Assembly: GCF_002028405.1 (NCBI RefSeq)
Contig: NZ_CP020046.1
Span: 2,480,001-2,544,000 of the forward strand
DNA: 64,000 nucleotides
Source: Thiomonas intermedia
GTDB taxonomy: Bacteria > Pseudomonadota > Gammaproteobacteria > Burkholderiales > Burkholderiaceae_C
Direction of reading: 5' to 3'
The first letter of the stretch is position 1, and each line of letters opens with the position of its first letter. The position numbers were made by a program, and so were the translations under genes. Under the pieces are notes generated by a model. That model saw nothing but the letters and a program-made list of their open reading frames with translations. It made no database searches and was not told the origin of the DNA. This document shows, one piece after another, positions 40,551-48,120 of the stretch.

Positions 40551-41024
40551 ATGAATCAAACTCGTCGCCAGGTCATGCAGATCGGTGCAGGCGCAGCCGC
40601 CCTGGGTGTTGCTGCCACTGCTGGTCTCATGCCCAATGTTGCCCTGGCTGCTGATGCCCCGGGCTGGAACGCTCCCCTGTTCGAGGCCAAGTCGCTTGCC
40701 GACGTGGCCAAGATCTGGGGCGGCACGATGACCGAGAGCACCGATGTGTCCATCATCGGCCCAGATATCGCTGAAAACGGCGCCGTCGTGCCCGTGGGTG
40801 TCAAGAGCAACGCGGCTGGCACGACACAGCTCGGCATCGTGGTCGAGAAGAACCCCACCTCGCTGGTGGCCACGTTCAACATGACCGATGCGTCCGTGCC
40901 CAACGTGGCGACCCGTATCAAGATGGCTCAGACCTCGAATGTCTACGCCGTTGCGAAAGTTGGTGACAAGCTGCTGTTCAGCAAAAAAGAAATCAAGGTC
41001 ACGCTCGGCGGCTGCGGCGGTTGA
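40551..41024 (+). CDS. soxY: SoxY, sulfur-carrier subunit
   Basis: Encodes 157 aa with a Tat-type start TRRQVMQIGAGAAAL and cleavage near ALAADAP. It ends in the swinging-arm motif GGCGG, whose Cys carries the covalently bound sulfur intermediates. Start fixed by AAGGAGAAG 8 nt upstream. 50 nt after soxD. Its partner soxZ follows. An in-frame upstream start at 40410 overlaps soxD and is rejected. Confidence 0.97.
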   Translation: MNQTRRQVMQIGAGAAALGVAATAGLMPNVALAADAPGWNAPLFEAKSLADVAKIWGGTMTESTDVSIIGPDIAENGAVVPVGVKSNAAGTTQLGIVVEKNPTSLVATFNMTDASVPNVATRIKMAQTSNVYAVAKVGDKLLFSKKEIKVTLGGCGG

Positions 41025-41099
41025 TCGCCCTCACAGCGTTTGCATTGAAATCTCCCGATGCTGACCAAACGGCATCCACTCAAATAAAGGAGTAACACT

Positions 41100-41411
41100 A
41101 TGGCTTTCCCGATGCGTATGCGGGCGAACGTCGAAGGCGACGCAGTGGTCGTTCGCGTTCTGATGACCCACCCCGAAGAAACCGGCCTGCTGAAAGACAA
41201 GGCTGGCCAGATCATTCCCGCCCACTTCATTCAGTCCGTGACCTGCAAGAGCGGTGACAAGACCGTGCTGACCTGCGACTGGGGCACGGCCATCTCCAAG
41301 AACCCGTTCCTGGAGTTCCGCTTCAAGGGTGGCAAATCCGGCGACAAGGTGACTGTGTCCTGGATCGATAACAAGGGCGATACGTCCACTGCAGACACCA
41401 CGGTGTCCTGA
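41100..41411 (+). CDS. soxZ: SoxZ, sulfur-carrier partner subunit
   Basis: Encodes 103 aa, the normal size. Immunoglobulin-like beta protein without signal peptide; it is exported piggyback with SoxY by Tat. Conserved PMRMRANVEGDAVVVRVLMTHPEETG and IPAHFIQSVTC blocks, and NPFLEFRFKGGKSGD near the end. AAAGGAG lies 9 nt before the ATG. The gap to soxA holds a hairpin. Confidence 0.96.
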   Translation: MAFPMRMRANVEGDAVVVRVLMTHPEETGLLKDKAGQIIPAHFIQSVTCKSGDKTVLTCDWGTAISKNPFLEFRFKGGKSGDKVTVSWIDNKGDTSTADTTVS

Positions 41412-41420
41412 TGCATCTTG

Positions 41421-41446
41421 TGCGCGAGGCCTTTCGGCTTCGCGCA
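41421..41446 (+). other. Intercistronic stem-loop between soxZ and soxA
   Basis: TGCGCGAGGCC (41421-41431), loop TTTC, GGCTTCGCGCA (41436-41446): an 11-bp stem with one G-U wobble. It is followed by ATTCTGATTTATT, a weak T-rich stretch, so partial termination or 3'-end protection of the upstream message is possible. Confidence 0.6.
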
Positions 41447-41476
41447 TTCTGATTTATTCACCGCTGCGAGGAGACT

Positions 41477-42322
41477 ATGAGAAACCGTACAAAAAAGACG
41501 GCCATCTTGGCCGGGGTTGCCTTACCCGCCATGCTGTGGGTCGGAGGATTTGCCACCCAGGCAAATGCGGCCTCACTGACCAATGAAGGCAACCAATACC
41601 TTGCCCTGATGAATGAAATGGGCGGTAATCCTGCTGATTTCAACATCGATGACGGCAAAAAACTTTGGGCCGAGAAACGCGGTCCCAAGAATGCTTCGAT
41701 GGAGCAGTGCAATCTGGGTCTTGGCCCGGGCGTGCTCAAAGGCGCCTATGCACAGCTGCCCCGCTATTTTGCCGACACGGGCAAGGTGCAGGACCTGGAA
41801 TCACGCCTGATCACCTGCATGGAAACCCTTCAAGGTTTTACCGAGCAGGAGGCTGAGCACGATGCGTTTGCCAAGGAAAGTGGCAATGCAACGCCCTTGG
41901 TCAATATGGCGATGTACGTTGCCCACGAATCGGACAACATGAAGATCGCCATTCCCCAGAACACGGCCGAAGAGAAACTGGCGTACGAAAACGGCAAGAA
42001 GCTGTTCTTCTACCGAGGTGGTCCTTTCAGCTTCTCCTGTGCGACCTGCCACTCCGAGAAAGACAAGCGGATCAAGATTTCCGCGCTGCCTGATCTCGTC
42101 GACACCGGGCCGAAGGGCGCCGCTGTGTCTTACGCGACCTGGCCGGCCTATCCGAACTCGCAAGGTGTTGCCCGTACGCTCGAGTGGCGCATGTTGGCCT
42201 GCTTCCGTCAGCAACGCTTCCCCATGCCGAAGATGACGTCCAATGCGGTCATCGACCTGATCACCTACATGGGTGTGAATTCGAACGGCGCGACTTTGCA
42301 CACGCCGTCGTTCAAGCGCTGA
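41477..42322 (+). CDS. soxA: SoxA, monoheme cytochrome c subunit of SoxAX
   Basis: Encodes 281 aa with a signal peptide (cleavage near ANAASL). SoxAX oxidatively couples thiosulfate to the SoxYZ cysteine. One heme site CATCH at 188-192 is present; Cys242 in RMLACFRQQRFP is the active-site cysteine that becomes a persulfide heme ligand. The N-terminal heme of diheme SoxA is replaced by lone cysteines at 78 and 114, likely a disulfide. GAGGAGA precedes the ATG. Confidence 0.96.
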   Translation: MRNRTKKTAILAGVALPAMLWVGGFATQANAASLTNEGNQYLALMNEMGGNPADFNIDDGKKLWAEKRGPKNASMEQCNLGLGPGVLKGAYAQLPRYFADTGKVQDLESRLITCMETLQGFTEQEAEHDAFAKESGNATPLVNMAMYVAHESDNMKIAIPQNTAEEKLAYENGKKLFFYRGGPFSFSCATCHSEKDKRIKISALPDLVDTGPKGAAVSYATWPAYPNSQGVARTLEWRMLACFRQQRFPMPKMTSNAVIDLITYMGVNSNGATLHTPSFKR

Positions 42323-42338
42323 GACCTGAGGAGACAAC

Positions 42339-42989
42339 ATGAAAAGAACCACTTTGTTCGTACTCATGACGGCAGCAGCCGGAGTTCTTGGCGGCTGTGC
42401 GGGCATGAATCAATCCGCCTCCACGAGCGGCAATCCTTTCGAAACCGCATCGTTCCAAAGCGTCCTGAAAAACGATTTTGCACCGAAGGGCCAAGCCAAA
42501 CTCGACCGACTGGTGCAGACCAAGCAGCAATACGAGTGCTCCAAGTACGAGTATCTGGGCAAGCCGGTGCCAGCAGATGTCAGCAAAAAGCTGGAATCCG
42601 AAGCGATGGCAGGCATTGTCTATCCGAAGGATGGCAAGTTTCTGGGTGACTGGAAGGCTGGCCTGAAGATTGCTCAGGACGGTAAGGGCATGCAGTGGAG
42701 CGACGATCCCTCCAAGCCGAGCGGTGGTAACTGCCTGGCCTGTCATGAGATGGTCAAGAACGATCCTTCTCAGGGCAATATCGGTCCCTCGCTGGTGGAT
42801 TACGGCAAGTTGCGCGGTAACAGTGAAGCGATCCTGAAGTACACCTGGGGTCGGATCTATGACTCTGCCGGTTTCAATGCCTGCAGCTGGATGCCGTCTT
42901 TTGGCGCACACAAGATCCTGACCGAGCAGCAGATGAAGGATGTCATGGCGCTTCTGATGGATCCGAAGTCGCCCGTCAACGCGAACTAA
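42339..42989 (+). CDS. soxX: SoxX, monoheme cytochrome c subunit of SoxAX, with lipoprotein-type signal
   Basis: Encodes 216 aa. The heme site is CLACH at 132-136 and the distal ligand is probably Met185 in ACSWMPSFG. The N-terminus MKRTTLFVLMTAAAGVLGGC is a lipobox-like signal with Cys20, so the protein may be lipid-anchored. The region 30-110 is an N-terminal extension seen in longer SoxX types; Cys67 and Cys182 could pair. 16 nt after soxA with GAGGAG in between. Followed by a terminator-like hairpin before soxB. Confidence 0.93.
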   Translation: MKRTTLFVLMTAAAGVLGGCAGMNQSASTSGNPFETASFQSVLKNDFAPKGQAKLDRLVQTKQQYECSKYEYLGKPVPADVSKKLESEAMAGIVYPKDGKFLGDWKAGLKIAQDGKGMQWSDDPSKPSGGNCLACHEMVKNDPSQGNIGPSLVDYGKLRGNSEAILKYTWGRIYDSAGFNACSWMPSFGAHKILTEQQMKDVMALLMDPKSPVNAN

Positions 42990-43016
42990 TAATAAAAAAG
43001 CTTCAATTTGAGTGGC

Positions 43017-43059
43017 GCCCGCCTGATCGCTATGGATTTGGCGGGCTTTTTATTTTTTT
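43017..43059 (+). terminator. Terminator-like hairpin between soxX and soxB
   Basis: GCCCGCC (43017-43023), 16-nt loop, GGCGGGC (43040-43046), then TTTTTATTTTTTT. The long T-tract is typical of intrinsic termination, yet soxB starts 15 nt later with its GAAGAGGA ribosome site overlapping the end. Probably partial, or soxB has its own promoter. Confidence 0.75.
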
Positions 43060-43074
43060 GAAGAGGATATTTGA

Positions 43075-44814
43075 ATGAGCCTGACCCGTCGTGAATTTAT
43101 GGGCGTATTGGCGGCTGCTGCGGCCACTGGTTTTCCCATGACCCGCGAGGCAACTGCCGCGGAAGTCAAAAGCCTGTATAACCCGCCCAAGACTGGCAAT
43201 GTGCATTTTTTGCACATGACGGATAGTCACGCGCATTTGCGCCCTGTTTATTTCCGCGAGCCGAATGTGAATATCGGAATCGCTGGTATGGATGGGCACC
43301 TGCCTCACCTGGTCGGTACGAACTACCTCAAGCGCGTGGGCTTCAAGCCCAATACCCGCGAGTCATACGGCTTCACCTATCTGGATTTCGAGCGCGCGGC
43401 CAAACAGTACGGCAAGATGGGCGGATACGCTCATATCGCGACCCTGGTCAAGCAGCTGAAGGCTTCGCGTCCCGGTGCCTTGCTTCTCGATGGTGGAGAT
43501 ACCTGGCAAGGTACGGCTCTGTCGCTGTGGACCAAGGGTCAGGACATGGTCGACGCGCAGCTGAAGCTTGGTGTGGACGTGATGACAGCCCACTGGGAGT
43601 TCACCTACGGCCAGGATCGCGTGAAAGAGATTATCGAAAAGGATTTCAAGGGCAAGATCGATTTTGTCGCTCAGAACGTCAAGACCAATGACTTCGGCGA
43701 CCCGGTGTTCCCCAACTATGTGATGAAGCAGATGAATGGCGTTCAAGTCGCCATCATTGGCCAGGCTTTTCCCTACACCCCTATCGCCAATCCTGGCTAT
43801 CTGATCCCCGACTGGACCTTCGGCATCGACACCGATCATATGCAGAAGGTGGTCAAGGAGGTCAAGCAGAAGGGCGCTCAGCTGGTCGTGGTCATCTCGC
43901 ACAACGGAATGGACGTCGACCGCAAGATGGCCACTTTGGTCGAAGGGATTGACTGCATCTTCGGTGGCCATACGCACGATGGCGAGGCGGTCGCTGTAGA
44001 GATCCGTCGTCCGTCTGGTGGCATGACCCTGGTCACCAATGCAGGCTCTCACGGCAAGTTCATGGGCGTGATGGACTTTGACGTCCGTGGCGGCAAGATG
44101 GTCGGCTACAAGTACAAGTTGCTGCCCGTGTTCTCCGAGCTGCTGCCGGCGGATCCCGACATGGAAGCCTTGATTGCCAAGGTGCGCGCACCGTACGAAA
44201 GCAAACTGACCGAAGTGCTGGCGCACACCGAAGGCGTGCTGTATCGCCGAGGCAACTTCAACGGAACCTGGGATCAGCTGGTCGTCGATGCCATGCTGGC
44301 CGTTCGCGGCGGCGATCTGGCGTTCTCCCCGGGTTTCCGTTGGGGCGGAAGTCTTCTTCCTGGAGCGCCGATCACGCGCGAGGACATGATGACGCAGCTG
44401 GCCATCACCTACCCGTACTGCACCTTGTCCGAGATGACGGGCGAGACGGTCAAGAACGTGATGGAAGACGTCTGCGACAACCTGTTCAATCCCGATCCCT
44501 ATTACCAGCAGGGCGGCGACATGGTGCGCCTTGGCGCGCTCGAGTACAGCTGCGCGCCGAAGGAGAAGATCGGTAACCGTATTCAGGACATGCGCCTGGG
44601 CGGCAAGCCGATCGACCCGAAGAAGACCTACAAGGTCGCGGGTTGGGCGCCCGTGCAGCAAGCCAGCGCGACGCCGGACAATCCCCCAATCTGGGACATC
44701 GTCGAGGAGTACCTGAAGCACCAGAAGGTGATCAAGCCCCTCAAGGTGAACGAGCCCAAGCTCATCGGCGTCAAGGGCAATCCGGGTCTGTCGAATTACA
44801 GCAAGATGGCCTGA
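43075..44814 (+). CDS. soxB: SoxB, thiosulfohydrolase
   Basis: Encodes 579 aa. Dimanganese enzyme of the 5'-nucleotidase/metallophosphoesterase fold that hydrolyses the terminal sulfone from SoxYZ, releasing sulfate. A Tat signal LTRREFMGVLAAAAATG starts the protein. Metal-binding blocks: HFLHMTDSHAHLRP, LLDGGDTWQGT, VVVISHNGMDVD and IFGGHTHDGEA. The C-terminal nucleotidase-type domain has NFNGTWDQLVVDAM. Last gene of the cluster. Confidence 0.97.
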   Translation: MSLTRREFMGVLAAAAATGFPMTREATAAEVKSLYNPPKTGNVHFLHMTDSHAHLRPVYFREPNVNIGIAGMDGHLPHLVGTNYLKRVGFKPNTRESYGFTYLDFERAAKQYGKMGGYAHIATLVKQLKASRPGALLLDGGDTWQGTALSLWTKGQDMVDAQLKLGVDVMTAHWEFTYGQDRVKEIIEKDFKGKIDFVAQNVKTNDFGDPVFPNYVMKQMNGVQVAIIGQAFPYTPIANPGYLIPDWTFGIDTDHMQKVVKEVKQKGAQLVVVISHNGMDVDRKMATLVEGIDCIFGGHTHDGEAVAVEIRRPSGGMTLVTNAGSHGKFMGVMDFDVRGGKMVGYKYKLLPVFSELLPADPDMEALIAKVRAPYESKLTEVLAHTEGVLYRRGNFNGTWDQLVVDAMLAVRGGDLAFSPGFRWGGSLLPGAPITREDMMTQLAITYPYCTLSEMTGETVKNVMEDVCDNLFNPDPYYQQGGDMVRLGALEYSCAPKEKIGNRIQDMRLGGKPIDPKKTYKVAGWAPVQQASATPDNPPIWDIVEEYLKHQKVIKPLKVNEPKLIGVKGNPGLSNYSKMA

Positions 44815-44836
44815 TCTCAGACAGTTGCCCACCCCA

Positions 44837-44869
44837 GCAATCGGCCCGCTTCCCATGCGGGCCGATTGC
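44837..44869 (+). terminator. Hairpin terminator after soxB
   Basis: A perfect 13-bp stem GCAATCGGCCCGC / GCGGGCCGATTGC with a 7-nt loop, 22 nt after the soxB stop. No real T-tract follows, so it may work with Rho or as 3'-end protection. Confidence 0.65.
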
Positions 44870-45006
44870 ATTGGTCGGTCCTTTGTCAGTCCTCGCTCGC
44901 AACATACTTCTTCACTTGAAAAACAAAAGCCAAGTTTTTGATCTTGCTAGTTATTGAGGCCTTTGATAGGCTAGTCGCATTCTTATTATCTTGTCTCGCT
45001 GGCGCC

Positions 45007-46356
45007 ATGCAGTTGCCCCATTCTCGTGTTGTGTTGTCCTGGTCGGGTCTCCTGCTCGCGGTACTTTTTGCGTTCTCGATGACGTCCCTGCCGGCGATTG
45101 CGGCATCGAGCTCCGAGTCAATACGTTCGGTGGATCAGACCCGATCCCAGAAAAAACCGACTCAGCCGACGCGACAAGCGCGTCAGGCCAAAGGCGATAA
45201 GTCCAACGTCAAAGCAAGCACGGCGCGGAAGGTGATCGTCAGGCCGGTTCGTCCCGTGCGTAAGGCCGGGCGCCCCGCCGTCGTGAAAAAGGCGGCGGCC
45301 GCGAAACGGGTCGTAGCCATTCGGCGCGACAAGGCTTCCCGTGGGGCGAGAAGCGCGGAGACCTCTCGTACTGTGACGGCAAAGCGTCCGGATCCACAGA
45401 TTTTGAAGACCGCACTCGTTTCAGGCGCCGCATCCTCTGTGGTGCGGGCGACCGATAAGTTGCAGGTTTCCGCCGCTTCGACGGCAGCAAACGACGACCC
45501 GCTGGCTCTTCGTTCGGGCTCGGCCTTGGTCGTCGACGAGGGAACGGGGCGTGTGCTCCTCAGCAAAAATGCCGATACGGCGCGACCGATCGCTTCGCTC
45601 ACCAAACTGATGACGGCTGCGGTCATTCTCGACGCGCATCAGCCCATGGACCAGGTCATCGAGATTACGGATGCCGACATCGATACCTTGAAATGGAGTT
45701 CGTCACGTTTGCGCCCGGGCACAAAACTCACGCGGGAAGAACTGCTCAAGCTGGCGCTCATGTCCTCCGAGAATCGCGCCGCGCATGCGCTGGCGCGCAA
45801 CTATCCTGGGGGCCTGGCGGCTTTCATTCCTGCCATGAATGCCAAGGCGCGTGCTCTGGGAATGAACGCAACGCGCTACGTTGAGCCAACGGGTCTATCG
45901 CCACAGAACGAGTCGACCGCGCATGACCTCGCTTTGCTGGTGAAGGCCGCCTATCACTACCCATTGATCCGGGACTTCTCCACGCATCCCGAGAGCGAGG
46001 TGGATGTGGGGCAAAGAACCTTGCAGTTCCGCAATACCGACCATCTGGTCTTCAATCGGGGCTGGGACATCCTGCTGCAAAAGACCGGCTACATCAACGA
46101 GGCCGGACATTGCCTGGTGTTGCAAACCAAGTTCGAAGGACGGCGAGTGATCGTGGTGCTGCTGGACGCCTGGGGCAAATACTCACATTTTGGCGATGCT
46201 CAACGCATCCGCAACTGGCTGGAAGCCAAAGGCTTTGACGCCTTGCACGATCCGGGGGTTCGTACCGGGGCCGTGGCTGATCGCGTCGAGGACCATCCGA
46301 ATCTGGTGCGCACCGCCTTCGTGGAAAAAGCCTCGCCCGCCAGTTTGGGCGAATGA
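45007..46356 (+). CDS. pbpG: D-alanyl-D-alanine endopeptidase (penicillin-binding protein 7 type, S11 family)
   Basis: Encodes 449 aa from the ATG at 45007. Signal peptide with cleavage near LPAIAA. Residues about 35-170 are a low-complexity, strongly basic linker rich in Lys, Arg and Ala, much longer than in E. coli PbpG. The serine peptidase domain has SLTK (Ser197-Lys200), the SEN triad in MSSENRAAHAL and KTGYINEAG. Cuts peptidoglycan cross-links in the periplasm. An open upstream extension from 44938 lacks a ribosome site. The 192-nt gap from soxB holds the hairpin above and AT-rich DNA. Confidence 0.88.
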   Translation: MQLPHSRVVLSWSGLLLAVLFAFSMTSLPAIAASSSESIRSVDQTRSQKKPTQPTRQARQAKGDKSNVKASTARKVIVRPVRPVRKAGRPAVVKKAAAAKRVVAIRRDKASRGARSAETSRTVTAKRPDPQILKTALVSGAASSVVRATDKLQVSAASTAANDDPLALRSGSALVVDEGTGRVLLSKNADTARPIASLTKLMTAAVILDAHQPMDQVIEITDADIDTLKWSSSRLRPGTKLTREELLKLALMSSENRAAHALARNYPGGLAAFIPAMNAKARALGMNATRYVEPTGLSPQNESTAHDLALLVKAAYHYPLIRDFSTHPESEVDVGQRTLQFRNTDHLVFNRGWDILLQKTGYINEAGHCLVLQTKFEGRRVIVVLLDAWGKYSHFGDAQRIRNWLEAKGFDALHDPGVRTGAVADRVEDHPNLVRTAFVEKASPASLGE

Positions 46357-46462
46357 TTTTCTGAGGTCTGGCGGCCGTCTTCGGGGGGGGGACGACTGAT
46401 CTTGCGGTAAGCCCAGCACTGATGGGCACGTCAATACCACTCCCCAACGCCAGATCACCCTC

Positions 46463-47269
46463 CTAGCGTCGTAAACCCTTATGGCCCAGCGAGGCGGAAA
46501 TGCGTTGGGCGGTCAACTGAACCTTCTCGAGCCAGTCTTCCATCAGGCGGTCTGCCGGAGCGGAGAGCGAAAGGCCAGCCACCAGATCGCCCGTGTCGTC
46601 GTAGATGCCGGCTGCCATGCAGCGTACGCCCAGCTCGAGTTCCTCGTTGTCGCGAGCAAACCCATCGTGACGGACTTTTCCTAATTCGCGTTCCAACTGC
46701 TGTGGCTGGGTGATGCTGTTGCGCGTCTGACCGGCGAGTCCGGTGCGCAGAATGTAGGCCTTGACACGGGTCATATCGTCGGCCGCCAGGAAGAGTTTGC
46801 CCACAGAAGTCAGGTGCAAAGGCGCACGGCCACCGACGGAGCGGATCACCTGCATGCCCGATTGTTCGCTGAAGGTGCGTTCGATGTAGACAATCTCGTC
46901 GCCCTGCCGCACGCTCAAATTGACGGGCTGATGCGTCAGGCGGTGAAGCTCGCGCATGGGCCCGAGCGCGGCGTCTCGCACGCTCAGACGGGCTTTGACC
47001 AGATTGCCATATTCGAGCAGGCGCATGCCCAGGCGGTATGTCCCCGCATCGACCCGCTCGACCATGCGGCCCACGACCAGATCATTGAGGATGCGATGCG
47101 CGGTGGAAGGGTGCAGCCCAGTCGCGGCGCCGATGTCCTTGAGTTGCATCGGATCGGGGTTCTGCGCCAGGACGTCCAGAAGCGCAAAAGCGCGCCCCAG
47201 CACCTGAATGGCGGGCTCGGCTGGCGTGGTGAGCGGCTCGGACTTTCGGGAGACAGAAGAATGCTGCAT
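46463..47269 (-). CDS. IclR-family transcriptional regulator
   Basis: Encodes 268 aa from the ATG at 47269. N-terminal winged helix (QVLGRAFALLDVLAQN, LHPSTAHRILNDLV) and C-terminal IclR effector domain (APLHLTSVGKLFLAADD, ELELGVRCMAAGIYDDTGDLVAGLSLSAP). IclR proteins control small-acid catabolism. It is divergent from lutAB across a 117-nt gap, so it most likely regulates them and itself. The open frame continues far upstream but antisense to lutA. Confidence 0.92.
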   Translation of the reverse strand: MQHSSVSRKSEPLTTPAEPAIQVLGRAFALLDVLAQNPDPMQLKDIGAATGLHPSTAHRILNDLVVGRMVERVDAGTYRLGMRLLEYGNLVKARLSVRDAALGPMRELHRLTHQPVNLSVRQGDEIVYIERTFSEQSGMQVIRSVGGRAPLHLTSVGKLFLAADDMTRVKAYILRTGLAGQTRNSITQPQQLERELGKVRHDGFARDNEELELGVRCMAAGIYDDTGDLVAGLSLSAPADRLMEDWLEKVQLTAQRISASLGHKGLRR

Positions 47270-47280
47270 CGCAGAAATTT

Positions 47281-47312
47281 TATATGTTGGAATCGACTTT
47301 TGTATATCGGAA
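47281..47312. promoter_or_regulatory. Direct-repeat region in the IclR/lutA divergent promoter
   Basis: Two similar words, TATATGTTGGAA (from 47281) and TATATCGGAA (from 47303), are spaced 22 bp apart, about two helical turns, within the only AT-rich part of the gap. Candidate operator; weak evidence. Confidence 0.3.
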
Positions 47313-47386
47313 AAAACGTGCGGCCCGACCGTTCTGTCCCGACCGGGCGTCAGCCAGCCACAAGGCAGCCCGTTGATAATGCGGCC

Positions 47387-48118
47387 ATGAAAAAGCGCGT
47401 TGGACTCTTCATAACCTGTCTTGCCGATGTCATGCGGCCCAGCATTCCCATGGCCGCCGTGGAACTGCTGGAGGCCGCTCACTTCGAGGTACATGCACCC
47501 ATGGCGCAGACCTGCTGTGGCCAGCCGGCTTACAACTCGGGAGATCGCCGAACGATCCTGGCGCTTGCAGAGAAGTTTCTCGATGAGTTCGAGGCGTTCG
47601 ACTATGTGGTTGCTCCTTCGGGGTCTTGCATGGGCACCATCAAGACTCACTATCCCGATGTGCTCAAAGACCAGCCCGATCTGCTGCGACGTTTCGCCGC
47701 TCTTCAGCCTCGGCTGTTCGAGCTGACCGATTTTCTGGTGCGTATTGCCAAGTTGGCCGAGGTGCCGGGTCGATTCGAGGGCGACGTGACCTATCACGAT
47801 TCGTGCTCGGGCCTGCGCGAATTGGGCATCAAGCAACAGCCGCGGCAATTGTTGGCACTCGTGCCCGGGCTCAGTCTGAGCGAGATGGCGCAGTGCGAGC
47901 AATGCTGTGGTTTCGGCGGCACCTTCGCCGTCAAGTATGGCAATATCTCGGCCGCCATTGCCGATGACAAGTGTGCCAGCATCAAGGCCACCCAGGCCCG
48001 TGCGGTGGTTCTGGGCGACCTGGGCTGCATGCTACAGATTGAAGGGCGGTTGCGGCGGCAGGGCGACAACACAACGCAGGTGCTTCACATCGCTGAAGTA
48101 CTGACAGGGAAGCGCTGA
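47387..48118 (+). CDS. lutA: L-lactate utilisation protein A (Fe-S oxidoreductase subunit)
   Basis: Encodes 243 aa. Two CCG domains: TCCGQPAYNSGDRR and CEQCCGFGGTFAVKYGN, with the upstream HDSCSGLRELG. LutA/YkgE works with LutB and LutC in oxidation of L-lactate to pyruvate. Starts MKKRVGLFITCLADVMRP. lutB follows 2 nt after the stop. Confidence 0.92.
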   Translation: MKKRVGLFITCLADVMRPSIPMAAVELLEAAHFEVHAPMAQTCCGQPAYNSGDRRTILALAEKFLDEFEAFDYVVAPSGSCMGTIKTHYPDVLKDQPDLLRRFAALQPRLFELTDFLVRIAKLAEVPGRFEGDVTYHDSCSGLRELGIKQQPRQLLALVPGLSLSEMAQCEQCCGFGGTFAVKYGNISAAIADDKCASIKATQARAVVLGDLGCMLQIEGRLRRQGDNTTQVLHIAEVLTGKR

Positions 48119-48120
48119 GC

